Positions 29,785 to 37,703 of a DNA stretch of 64,000 nt are shown piece after piece. A program made the position numbers and the translations under genes. This DNA comes from Ruegeria arenilitoris (GTDB lineage Bacteria > Pseudomonadota > Alphaproteobacteria > Rhodobacterales > Rhodobacteraceae): the NCBI RefSeq assembly GCF_013035425.1, contig NZ_WQHX01000003.1, positions 509,001 through 573,000 on the forward strand, written 5' to 3'. The notes below the pieces were generated by a model. The model ran no database searches and was not told the origin of the DNA. It saw nothing but the letters and a program-made list of their open reading frames with translations. The first letter of the stretch is position 1. Every line of letters starts with the position of its first letter.

Positions 29785-31404
29785 TTACCCGTTCAGGGCA
29801 TCCTCAAAGTCGGCGCGCAAGTTGCGTTTTAGGACTTTTCCGGTTGCATTCAGGGGCAACGCATCCACGAAAACAACTTTGTCCGGTATTTGCCATTTGG
29901 CAATCTTGCCGTCGAAGAATTCCAATAACTCGCCCTCGCTGGGCTCTTCACCTTCTGCCTTTACGGCAACTAGAAGTGGTCTTTCATCCCATTTCGGGTG
30001 CGGTACGCCGACGACCGCCGCAGTTGCCAACTTAGGATGTGCGACGGCGATGTTTTCCAACTCCACCGAACTGATCCATTCCCCCCCTGATTTTATGATA
30101 TCTTTAGACCGGTCCCGGATAGTCATGTATCCGTCAGAATCCAATGTGGCGACGTCACCGGTTGCGAACCAACCATCGCTCAGCAATTGCTGATCCTGCA
30201 TTTGGAAGTAACTGTTCAACACCCAATGACCTCGGACCATCAAGTCACCTTGTGTTGCTCCGTCGTGCGGTAGATCGTTGCCGTCATCGTCAACGATTTT
30301 TAACTCGACGCCATACGGCGGACGTCCCTGATTTTCGCGCAGCTTGTGCTGCTCTTCGATAGGTAAATCATCGTGCTTTGCCATCGGATAGTTTGTGGTA
30401 CCGAGCGGGCTCATTTCGCTCATACCCCAAGCGTGAACCGTATCGACGCCGTATCTCTCGCGGAATGTTTCGATCATTGATGGCGGACAAGCTGCACCAC
30501 CGATAACCGTCCGTTCAAGAGTCGTCAGCTTTGAGCCGGATTTGGCCGCAAACGCCAAAAGCCCCTGCCAGATGGTCGGTACGCCCATAGCTAAGGTGAC
30601 ACCATAGGTGTCGATTAGGTTTACCAGCGCCTCACCATGCAAATCGGGACCCGGCAGAACCATCCTCGAACCCGACATGGCGCATGCATACGGCGATCCC
30701 CATGCATTGACATGGAACATTGGGACGACCGGCATAACCGTGTCCATAGCCGAATACCCGATAACATCCCGTGTGTTTGAGGCAAAGCTGTGTAACAAGG
30801 TCGAGCGGTGTGAATATAGCACACCTTTGGGGTTGCCAGTTGTACCTGAGGTATAGCAAAGGCTCGACGCAGTGTTCTCATCGAAAGTGGGCCACTCAAA
30901 GCCCGGGTCCCCAGAACTGATCAACTCGTCGTAGAATTTCACGTCAGGCACCTGAGTAAGGACCGCTTCATCTCGTGGCCCCATCAAAACGAAATGTTGA
31001 ACTTCGCTCAGTTGTTCATGTAACGCAGCTACAAGAGGTAGAAATGTTGCGTCAAAAAAAAGCACCTTATCCTGTGCGTGGTTGATAATATATGTCAGTT
31101 GTTCGGGAAACAGTCTTGGGTTGACCGTGTGGCAAACGAAACCAGCGCCCGACACACCAAAGTAAATCTCAAGATGCCGCCGGTTGTTCCACGCTAACGT
31201 CCCGACACGATCCTGTGGTTGCAGGCCCAGCGCAGTCAAGGCCGACCCTAACCGTCGGGCGTTTTCCGCAACTCGCGCCCAACTGGTCTGAGTGACATTT
31301 CCGCCCCCTTCAACCGAATAGATATCGGTGCCACCGTGATAGCGTTCGGCGTGATCAATCAGTGACGAAATCAGCAATGGCTGCGTCATCATCTGTCCCA
31401 GCAT
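29785..31404 (-). CDS. dmdB: 3-methylmercaptopropionyl-CoA ligase, DmdB-like
   Basis: This 539-residue AMP-forming acyl-CoA ligase has the P-loop YTSGTTGNPKG (184-194), the GWFATGDVATLD and RDRSKDIIKSGGEWIS motifs, and catalytic lysine in NATGKVLK. The N-terminus MLGQMMTQPLLISSLIDHA and the LAWNNRRHLEIYFGVSG stretch match, from memory, the Ruegeria pomeroyi DmdB. That enzyme activates 3-methylmercaptopropionate from DMSP demethylation. A medium-chain fatty acid ligase is the alternative. A strong GGGAGGA site supports the ATG at 31404. No dmdA, dmdC or dmdD is in the window. Confidence 0.8.
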   Translation of the reverse strand: MLGQMMTQPLLISSLIDHAERYHGGTDIYSVEGGGNVTQTSWARVAENARRLGSALTALGLQPQDRVGTLAWNNRRHLEIYFGVSGAGFVCHTVNPRLFPEQLTYIINHAQDKVLFFDATFLPLVAALHEQLSEVQHFVLMGPRDEAVLTQVPDVKFYDELISSGDPGFEWPTFDENTASSLCYTSGTTGNPKGVLYSHRSTLLHSFASNTRDVIGYSAMDTVMPVVPMFHVNAWGSPYACAMSGSRMVLPGPDLHGEALVNLIDTYGVTLAMGVPTIWQGLLAFAAKSGSKLTTLERTVIGGAACPPSMIETFRERYGVDTVHAWGMSEMSPLGTTNYPMAKHDDLPIEEQHKLRENQGRPPYGVELKIVDDDGNDLPHDGATQGDLMVRGHWVLNSYFQMQDQQLLSDGWFATGDVATLDSDGYMTIRDRSKDIIKSGGEWISSVELENIAVAHPKLATAAVVGVPHPKWDERPLLVAVKAEGEEPSEGELLEFFDGKIAKWQIPDKVVFVDALPLNATGKVLKRNLRADFEDALNG

Positions 31405-31499
31405 GGACGTCCTCCCATTGTTGGCGCAATTGTCCTTTCGAACGCGCTACACCTTATGCCTGTGAAGTTCACGAATATTTCCGAGCTACCAACAGGCGT

Positions 31500-31542
31500 T
31501 TCCTTGGCATTGAACCTGCCAAGGAATTAATTGTCTGACAAT
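31500..31542. promoter_or_regulatory. palindromic operator region upstream of dmdB
   Basis: Two palindromes lie 96-138 bp upstream of the ligase start. The first is TTCCTTGGCA-N7-TGCCAAGGAA (31500-31526). The second is ATTGTC-T-GACAAT (31530-31542), whose core TTGTCTGACAA fits the FadR-type GntR pattern tnGTnnnACna. The region also lies just downstream of pgi, but no T-run supports a terminator. Together these look like a regulated promoter. Confidence 0.5.
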
Positions 31543-31590
31543 AAGAGAATGCGCAATTACTTGATCGCTGCCAACTTTTGCAGTTTTTGC

Positions 31591-33201
31591 TCAATCGCGG
31601 TGCCGCAAGGCATAAGCAACCAATGCTGCAGTTGAGCTGTCTTTGCCATCAGCACTAACCTGTCCATCCACAATCGGACCAAGCGAAGTCGCCAGATCCT
31701 TGCCCAATTCGACGCCCCATTGATCAAAAGAGTTGATGCCAAGCAAGACGCCTTCGACAAACACGCGGTGTTCATAAAGTGCAATGATCTGACCAAGAAC
31801 AAATGGTGTGAGCTTTGGATAGATCAGGGTAGTGGAAGGTCGGTTACCCGAAAACACGCGATGACGCGCCTGCCTTTCCAGTTCGTCGCCCTGCAAACCT
31901 TTTTCCATCATTTGGGCGCGCGCTTCATCCAATGTTCGACCGCGCATCAAGGCTTCGGATTGCGCAAGGCAATTGGCCAGCAAAAGGCGATGATGATGCG
32001 CCAGTTCCGGCTCGTGCCCTTCAGCCGCGACCATGAATTCACACGGAATCGTGTCGGTACCCTGATGAATCAGTTGATAAAACGCATGTTGCCCATTGGT
32101 GCCCGGCTCACCCCAAACGACAGGCCCCGAAGGAATAGTCAGCGTACTTCCATCCATAGCGACAGATTTACCGTTCGACTCCATCTCCAATTGCTGGAAA
32201 TAGGCGGGTAAGCGCAGCAAGCGCTGGTCATACGGTAAGACTGACCGGCTTGTGTGGCCCAATACCTGTCGATGCCAGACGCCAACCAAAGCCAACATGA
32301 CCGGCAAATTTTCTGTCCACTCCGCCGATTGAAAATGCAGGTCCATGGCCTGTCCGCCGCGCAAAAATGAGTCGAAAGCGTTTGAGCCCACAGCGATCAT
32401 TACCGGCAAGCCTACTGGTCCCCAAACCGAGTATCGGCCACCAACCCAATCGGCAAACCCGAAGACACGCTTTGAAGGGATCCCAAAAACCTCTGTTTTG
32501 TCCAAGGCACTGGAAACTGCCGCGAATTGACGTGCCGGATCGCCACCCCCATCAACCATCCAGGCGCGCGCCGTGCGCGCATTGGTCATGGTTTCAATTG
32601 TTGTAAAAGTTTTTGAAGCGACGATAACCAGTGTTCGTGTTGGATCAAGTGCTCGCAAAGTATCCGCAATATGGGCGCCATCCACATTCGAGACGTAATG
32701 CAACTGTGGTCCGTCATGATATGGTGATAACGCGTTAGTAGCCATCACAGGACCTAAATCAGAACCCCCGATCCCAATATTAACGACGTCGGTAAAGCTG
32801 CCCCCTGCACCTTTTGTCGTGCCACCCCGGACCTCTTCCGCAAAGACGCGCATGCGTTGCAACGTTTCAAGAACGCCGGGCATCACATCCTGCCCATCAA
32901 CTCTGACGGGACCTCCGTCAAGGTTACGCAGTGCGGTGTGAAGCACCGCCCGACCCTCAGTTTCATTGATTTTTTCGCCCGCGAACATGGCATCACGGCG
33001 TTCAGCAAGCTCAGCCTCATCGCAAAGACGGATCAACGAAGCCCGGATTTCGTCGTCAACTCCGGTTTTGGAGTAGTCAAACAGCAGTTCCCCAGTCGAA
33101 GCCGAGAATTTCTGAGCGCGATCCCCGTTGGTTTCAAACAGATCCAGAATGCGTCGGTTTGAATGTTTTGCTGCCAAAGTTTTCAAGGGTTCCAATTGCA
33201 T
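31591..33201 (-). CDS. pgi: glucose-6-phosphate isomerase Pgi
   Basis: Pgi interconverts glucose 6-phosphate and fructose 6-phosphate. The 536-residue protein shows [14 protein letters not shown], the [10 protein letters not shown] phosphate loop, [13 protein letters not shown] and the catalytic [13 protein letters not shown] and [14 protein letters not shown] segments. The ATG at 33201 has GGAG eight bases upstream. It is the last gene of zwf-pgl-pgi and starts 5 bp after pgl. Confidence 0.97.
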   Translation of the reverse strand: MQLEPLKTLAAKHSNRRILDLFETNGDRAQKFSASTGELLFDYSKTGVDDEIRASLIRLCDEAELAERRDAMFAGEKINETEGRAVLHTALRNLDGGPVRVDGQDVMPGVLETLQRMRVFAEEVRGGTTKGAGGSFTDVVNIGIGGSDLGPVMATNALSPYHDGPQLHYVSNVDGAHIADTLRALDPTRTLVIVASKTFTTIETMTNARTARAWMVDGGGDPARQFAAVSSALDKTEVFGIPSKRVFGFADWVGGRYSVWGPVGLPVMIAVGSNAFDSFLRGGQAMDLHFQSAEWTENLPVMLALVGVWHRQVLGHTSRSVLPYDQRLLRLPAYFQQLEMESNGKSVAMDGSTLTIPSGPVVWGEPGTNGQHAFYQLIHQGTDTIPCEFMVAAEGHEPELAHHHRLLLANCLAQSEALMRGRTLDEARAQMMEKGLQGDELERQARHRVFSGNRPSTTLIYPKLTPFVLGQIIALYEHRVFVEGVLLGINSFDQWGVELGKDLATSLGPIVDGQVSADGKDSSTAALVAYALRHRD

Positions 33202-33206
33202 GTTTA

Positions 33207-33878
33207 CTACTCCGCCCAATGTACGGTCATGCCGCTGAGTACAGCTGCGATTGGTGCTTCCTCGGGCGGAAGGCCCATTGCTCGGTCCAGCGCTTCGCGC
33301 TTGGATGCGCCGAAGATGACCAGGTGTTTGGACAAAGCCCCATCCAACACCGGTGCCGTAAGGGTTATGCGCGGCTCCGGCTGCACCTCGGTTCGAGCGA
33401 TCGAAAGGATGGGCGCGTGGCTGTCCAGTGCAGCTTCCAAGCCCAGCATCCCCGGAAAAAGCGAAGCGGTGTGCATATCCTCTCCCATTCCAAGCACCAA
33501 AACCGAAAGCGGAAGAACCGGTGCAATCAGAGTTTCAATCTCGGCCAGTGCATCTTCGGGGTTCCGTCCGGATACATAGAGTGGGACATACTCCGCGACC
33601 GATGCTCTGTTGGTCAGCAACCTTTCACGGATCAACCTTTCGTTTGAACGTGCATCGTCGTTTGGCACACATCTTTCGTCTGTGGGCATTACCCGTACAC
33701 GTTCCCATTCCAGATCAGCGGCACACAAAACGTCAAATATCGGCCCTGGCGTGGTTCCACCGGGAACCGCCAAGGCAACTTTTTCATTGTGCAAAAGCGC
33801 AGACTCGATGTCACCGGCCAGCGCGTTGGCAACATCTATTGCCAGCATGTCGCGGTCGGGATATTCCTGAAAATTCAT
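33207..33878 (-). CDS. pgl: 6-phosphogluconolactonase
   Basis: This enzyme hydrolyses 6-phosphogluconolactone made by Zwf. The 223-residue protein is of the NagB-like DevB family, with [13 protein letters not shown] near residue 42, [19 protein letters not shown] and [15 protein letters not shown]. The ATG at 33878 has AAGGA seven bases upstream and overlaps the zwf stop (ATGA); the frame's earlier start at 33896 lies within zwf. Confidence 0.95.
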   Translation of the reverse strand: MNFQEYPDRDMLAIDVANALAGDIESALLHNEKVALAVPGGTTPGPIFDVLCAADLEWERVRVMPTDERCVPNDDARSNERLIRERLLTNRASVAEYVPLYVSGRNPEDALAEIETLIAPVLPLSVLVLGMGEDMHTASLFPGMLGLEAALDSHAPILSIARTEVQPEPRITLTAPVLDGALSKHLVIFGASKREALDRAMGLPPEEAPIAAVLSGMTVHWAE

Positions 33879-35323
33879 GGCTTTATTCCTTGCCAATGGC
33901 GACCATCACGTTTCATCAGCAACTCGGCGTCGCCGGGCCCAGTGCTGCCGCTGTCATAAGGTTTAGGGACATCACCACGTGCTTGCCATCCGGCGATTAT
34001 CGGATCGGTCCAAGCCCACGCCGCCTCAACCTCGTCCCCGCGCATGAAAAGTGTTTGATTTCCCCTAATAACGTCCATGATCAACCGTTCATACGCGCCC
34101 GGAGGATCTTGATTTTCCGGCCCCAACGCTTCGGCGAAACTCATGTCCAAAGGGACATCCACCAAACGCATCCCGCCCGGACCCGGTTCCTTGATCGTCA
34201 CTTTGAGTGTGATGCCTTCGTTTGGCTGCAGCCGGATCGATAATACGTTGGCGTGGCGCCCTGCGTCTTCGCCAAAAATCGAATGCGGTGCATCCTTGAA
34301 CATCACATTGATTACTGAGGACCGTGCAACCAGTCTTTTGCCTGTTCGCAAATAGAACGGAGTCCCGGCCCACCGCCAGTTGCTTACATGAGTGCGCAGA
34401 GCAACATAGCTTTCAGTGGTTGAGCGTGGATTTCCAACCACATCTCGGTATCCCGGCCCCTGTGGTCCTGCCAAAAACTGCCCGCGCACAATGTGATGCG
34501 GTTCTACCAAATCCAACGCGCGGATCACCTTCAGTTTCTCATCCCGAACTGCGTCAGGGTCAAACTTGGCAGGTGGCTCCATTGCGATCAGGCACAACAA
34601 TTGCATCAAGTGGTTCTGGACCATGTCACGCATTGCCCCTGCGTGTTCATAGTACTCTTCCCGCCCATCGATTCCGACGGTTTCTGCTACAGTAATCTGA
34701 ATGTGGTCGACATACTGGCTGTTCCATAGTGGTTCAAAAAGCATATTGCCAAACCGAACGGCCATCAGATTCTGAACAGTCTCTTTTCCCAGGTAATGGT
34801 CAATTCGGTAAATTTGACTTTCTTTGAAATGCGTCGCCAGCGTCGCATTCAGGCTTCTGGCGCTGGCTAAGTCGTGACCAAATGGCTTTTCCACAACGAT
34901 CCTTGTCGTTTCGTTGGTAAGGCCGTTCTTGTGAAGTCTTTCTGCCAGTGGGCCGAAAAGTTCTGGTCCCACAGAAAAATAGAATGCCCTAATACGATCA
35001 CTCTGAACCATTTTAGCGAGCTGATCCCAGCCGTCTTCGCGGTGTGCATCTAGTCGAAGGTAGTCAAGGCACTCGAAGAACCTGCTAAGCGCTGACGCAT
35101 CGTCTGCAGGCACCAAACCCCGCAACTGTTCCGCCACCATATCGCGGAACGTTTCAGTATCGAGATTTCGTCGCGCAATCGCGATGATACGGGCGTCAGT
35201 TGGCCATTGCCCCGCACAAAAACGACGAAACATTGCCGGCAATATCTTGCGCTGCGCCAGGTCGCCGGTGCCACCGAATATGATCAGATCGAACGGGTCG
35301 ACAGGTATGACGCGAGAAACCAT
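33875..35323 (-). CDS. zwf: glucose-6-phosphate 1-dehydrogenase Zwf
   Basis: Zwf oxidises glucose 6-phosphate and makes NADPH, feeding the Entner-Doudoroff and oxidative pentose phosphate routes. The 482-residue protein has the nucleotide site FGGTGDLAQRK, the conserved EKPFGHD and the active-site RIDHYLGKE. AAGGA lies upstream of the ATG at 35323. It heads the zwf-pgl-pgi operon; edd and eda are not in the window. Confidence 0.97.
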   Translation of the reverse strand: MVSRVIPVDPFDLIIFGGTGDLAQRKILPAMFRRFCAGQWPTDARIIAIARRNLDTETFRDMVAEQLRGLVPADDASALSRFFECLDYLRLDAHREDGWDQLAKMVQSDRIRAFYFSVGPELFGPLAERLHKNGLTNETTRIVVEKPFGHDLASARSLNATLATHFKESQIYRIDHYLGKETVQNLMAVRFGNMLFEPLWNSQYVDHIQITVAETVGIDGREEYYEHAGAMRDMVQNHLMQLLCLIAMEPPAKFDPDAVRDEKLKVIRALDLVEPHHIVRGQFLAGPQGPGYRDVVGNPRSTTESYVALRTHVSNWRWAGTPFYLRTGKRLVARSSVINVMFKDAPHSIFGEDAGRHANVLSIRLQPNEGITLKVTIKEPGPGGMRLVDVPLDMSFAEALGPENQDPPGAYERLIMDVIRGNQTLFMRGDEVEAAWAWTDPIIAGWQARGDVPKPYDSGSTGPGDAELLMKRDGRHWQGIKP

Positions 35324-35484
35324 GACTTTTCCTTACCTTACCCCCTTGGCCATGTCCAATGTTAGCGCAATCATATTTAATGCTCCCACTCATCAAAACT
35401 CTGTCAGAACCGGCGCAGTTGTCTTTCACCTTAGGCAGCAAACGATTAGACCTGTCGAACCGTTGCAACGAACCGGAATCTATA

Positions 35485-36438
35485 ATGAAAGACACTGCCA
35501 CTCAGACTGCCAATATTGGCAAATTTCGCAACAAATTGGTAACTGCAGATGGTCAGACTAGGGCGTCAGTTGCGTTGACCAATCCCAAAACGCTTTGGTT
35601 CAACACCGGAACGCTTTGCAACATCGAATGCGTTAATTGTTACATTGCCAGTAGCCCAACCAATGACGCGTTGGTTTATATCTCCGCTGCCGAAGTGAAT
35701 GACTACCTCAACCAGATCGAAGCCAGAAACTGGCCTGTACGTGAGATCGGATTCACTGGTGGCGAGCCATTTATGAACCCTGAGATGATAGAAATAGCTC
35801 GAGCCGCGTTAGAACGCGGGTACGAGGTGCTGATCCTCACAAACGCTATGGCACCCATGATGCGAAAAAAGATGCGCACCGGTCTTCTGGAGCTGCGTCG
35901 TGAATACGGCCCCAAGCTTACACTTCGAATTTCGGTCGATCACTACAGGCCGGATCTTCACGACGAGGAACGCGGCTGCGGCAGTTTTGCCAAAACGGTT
36001 AGCGGAATGAAATGGCTGCGCGACAACGGTTTTAATATGGCGGTTGCAGGACGGTCAGTATGGGGCGATTCCGAAAAAGACAGTCGAATCGGATACGCTA
36101 AATTTTTCTCTGAATACGGATTTTCTATCGATGCCAATGATCCGTCGAAGACAGTTCTTTTTCCCGAGATTGACGAAACTGTAGAAGTCCCTGAAATCAC
36201 CACCAAGTGCTGGAGTATTTTAGGGAAATCGCCTGAAGCGGTGATGTGCGCCAGTTCACGAATGGTAATAAAACGCAAAGGCGCAAAAAAGCCAACAGTT
36301 TCGGCCTGTACTCTGCTTCCTTATTCCCCAGAGTTCGAGATGGGAACAACCCTGGCCGAAGCCGAAGAAGATGTGCACCTGAACCACCCGCATTGCGCCA
36401 AATTCTGCGTATTGGGCGGCGCCAGCTGCTCAGGCTGA
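35485..36438 (+). CDS. radical SAM protein with C-terminal cysteine cluster
   Basis: The 317-residue protein has a radical SAM core with C45-x3-C49-x2-C52 (CNIECVNCY) and GFTGGEPFMNPE. The C-terminal part carries Cys255, Cys275, Cys304, Cys308 and Cys315, in CASSR, ACTLLPY, HPHCAKFC and ASCSG. This is a SPASM- or twitch-like arrangement that could bind an auxiliary Fe-S cluster. Such enzymes often modify peptides or small metabolites, but no precursor peptide or modification partner is beside it. The ATG at 35485 has CGGAA upstream. It is divergent from zwf and convergent with the SYLF gene, which ends immediately after it. Function unknown. Confidence 0.85.
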   Translation: MKDTATQTANIGKFRNKLVTADGQTRASVALTNPKTLWFNTGTLCNIECVNCYIASSPTNDALVYISAAEVNDYLNQIEARNWPVREIGFTGGEPFMNPEMIEIARAALERGYEVLILTNAMAPMMRKKMRTGLLELRREYGPKLTLRISVDHYRPDLHDEERGCGSFAKTVSGMKWLRDNGFNMAVAGRSVWGDSEKDSRIGYAKFFSEYGFSIDANDPSKTVLFPEIDETVEVPEITTKCWSILGKSPEAVMCASSRMVIKRKGAKKPTVSACTLLPYSPEFEMGTTLAEAEEDVHLNHPHCAKFCVLGGASCSG

Positions 36439-37134
36439 TCAGTTCAATTCTGGAGATTTCCAGAATTTCGTTCCGGAGGCACCCGCTGAAACCCTCCACC
36501 CTTTCTTATTCAAAACAAAGAAAGAGCGTCCATCAGTGAACCTTACGGTTTCGGCCGTGCGCTCATCGCCATACATCGCACCCGTTTCAGCAGTCGCGTC
36601 ATATCCATAAGTAATAAAATTCTCGAGGTCCGCAGGCGTTTCGAACATGATCACGAATTTTGATTCGAATCCGCCGATGCCTACGGCCGCACCTACACCG
36701 CCAGAACCCATGTTCATATACGTGTGCTGTCCAGTAACCTTTGAAACAGCTACGCCGCGCCCATAGCCAGCCGAGACCGGAAACACCGTAACCTTGCGAG
36801 AGTCGAATACGGCATACCCCGCAGCAATTTCATACAACGAGCTCGCTTCTGGGTTTTCAGCAAGCAGCTGGTTCAGTATTTGGTCGGCCATAGCGTCCAA
36901 CTTGACGCGCGTTTCTTCCGGTGTCGCCTCGTTTGACAAAAGTTCAGTGGTGGAGTCGATTGTCTGGTCGACGGCGGTGGCACCTTTTTGGATTGTGTTT
37001 CCGACTGTTTCCGCCCCGCGGCCTACAGCATCGGCTGAATTTTCGGCGCCTTTTTTGATTTTGTCTAGCAGGCCTTGTCCGGATGCAGGGCTACTGATGC
37101 AGGCTGCGAAGATAAGAAACAGTACTCTGTACAT
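36439..37134 (-). CDS. secreted SYLF (Ysc84-like) lipid-binding protein
   Basis: This protein of 231 residues has a signal peptide (about residues 1-19, cut near ASG-QG), an amphipathic repeat-rich helical segment (about 22-65, with GAENSADAVGRGAETVG), and a C-terminal SYLF domain with FPVSAGYGRGVAVSK and GSGGVGAAVGIGG. SYLF domains bind phosphoinositides or other lipids in eukaryotes; bacterial members are periplasmic and poorly known. The frame extends to 37215 but the ATG at 37134 precedes the signal peptide. Its stop codon begins directly after the radical SAM stop. Confidence 0.85.
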   Translation of the reverse strand: MYRVLFLIFAACISSPASGQGLLDKIKKGAENSADAVGRGAETVGNTIQKGATAVDQTIDSTTELLSNEATPEETRVKLDAMADQILNQLLAENPEASSLYEIAAGYAVFDSRKVTVFPVSAGYGRGVAVSKVTGQHTYMNMGSGGVGAAVGIGGFESKFVIMFETPADLENFITYGYDATAETGAMYGDERTAETVRFTDGRSFFVLNKKGWRVSAGASGTKFWKSPELN

Positions 37135-37240
37135 GATACGATTCCTGACTGGATCATCGGTTTGATCGACACAATAACCCACATCCGTGAAAAGGTAACA
37201 GGCCTTGCAAAGCACAGGCTAAATATCATTTGTTGACCGT

Positions 37241-37510
37241 TCAGTTGACCCTGAATTCGCCCACTACATTTCGCCATTCGCCTGGCGCAATCATTTTGCG
37301 ATGTGTAAACCGCACTGAATGCAGCGGCCCTTCGATCTCTCTCTGCCAAAAATCGATGAAATCGAATAGTTTTGGGTGGTCAGGTGCCAGATCGTATTCC
37401 TGCCAAACAAACGTGTTCAAGACATGAATGTAGTCAGGCATATGGTAGAAAAATTCAGCTGTCGTCAGTCCATAGCCTTTGAGCATCAATTCGGTTTCGC
37501 TTTGCTGCAT
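37241..37510 (-). CDS. usg: Usg family protein
   Basis: The 89-residue product is a member of the alphaproteobacterial Usg family, with the LMLKGYGLTTAEFFYHMPDY start and LFDFIDFWQREIEGPLHSV core. The name comes from its position upstream of trpF in other genomes, but its function is not known. Here it stands alone beside gyrA. AGGTC lies upstream. Confidence 0.88.
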   Translation of the reverse strand: MQQSETELMLKGYGLTTAEFFYHMPDYIHVLNTFVWQEYDLAPDHPKLFDFIDFWQREIEGPLHSVRFTHRKMIAPGEWRNVVGEFRVN

Positions 37511-37630
37511 GCAGACCTCCGATTTTTTTGCCAGGTCCCTTTAGCGTAACACTTCGACCACCTAATTCTTACTTAACAATATGTTACTCTGATGTTACGG
37601 GGTTTTTTGCACACAGAACTGTTGCTTGCT

Positions 37631-37662
37631 TGCACCTTATGTGCCAGGTCTGATAAGGTGCA
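37631..37662. promoter_or_regulatory. 10-bp inverted repeat in the gyrA leader
   Basis: TGCACCTTAT (37631-37640) and ATAAGGTGCA (37653-37662) are perfect complements with a 12-base spacer. A TATAGA -10-like box follows at 37672-37677. The repeat is 42 bp before the gyrA start. An operator or supercoiling-sensitive promoter element is inferred. Confidence 0.45.
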
Positions 37663-37703
37663 TCCACAAGATATAGACCCTGCACAAAGAACGGGCAGTT
37701 TAC

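Noticed and set aside
31500..31526. Rho-independent terminator for pgi
   Set aside because: The hairpin is good, but no T-run follows in the minus-strand direction; it is kept instead as a regulatory candidate.
33428..34243. Plus-strand 271-codon open frame across pgl and zwf
   Set aside because: It is antisense to two clearly homologous genes in an overlapping operon, has no recognisable domain and no ribosome site; its length reflects the codon composition of the real genes.
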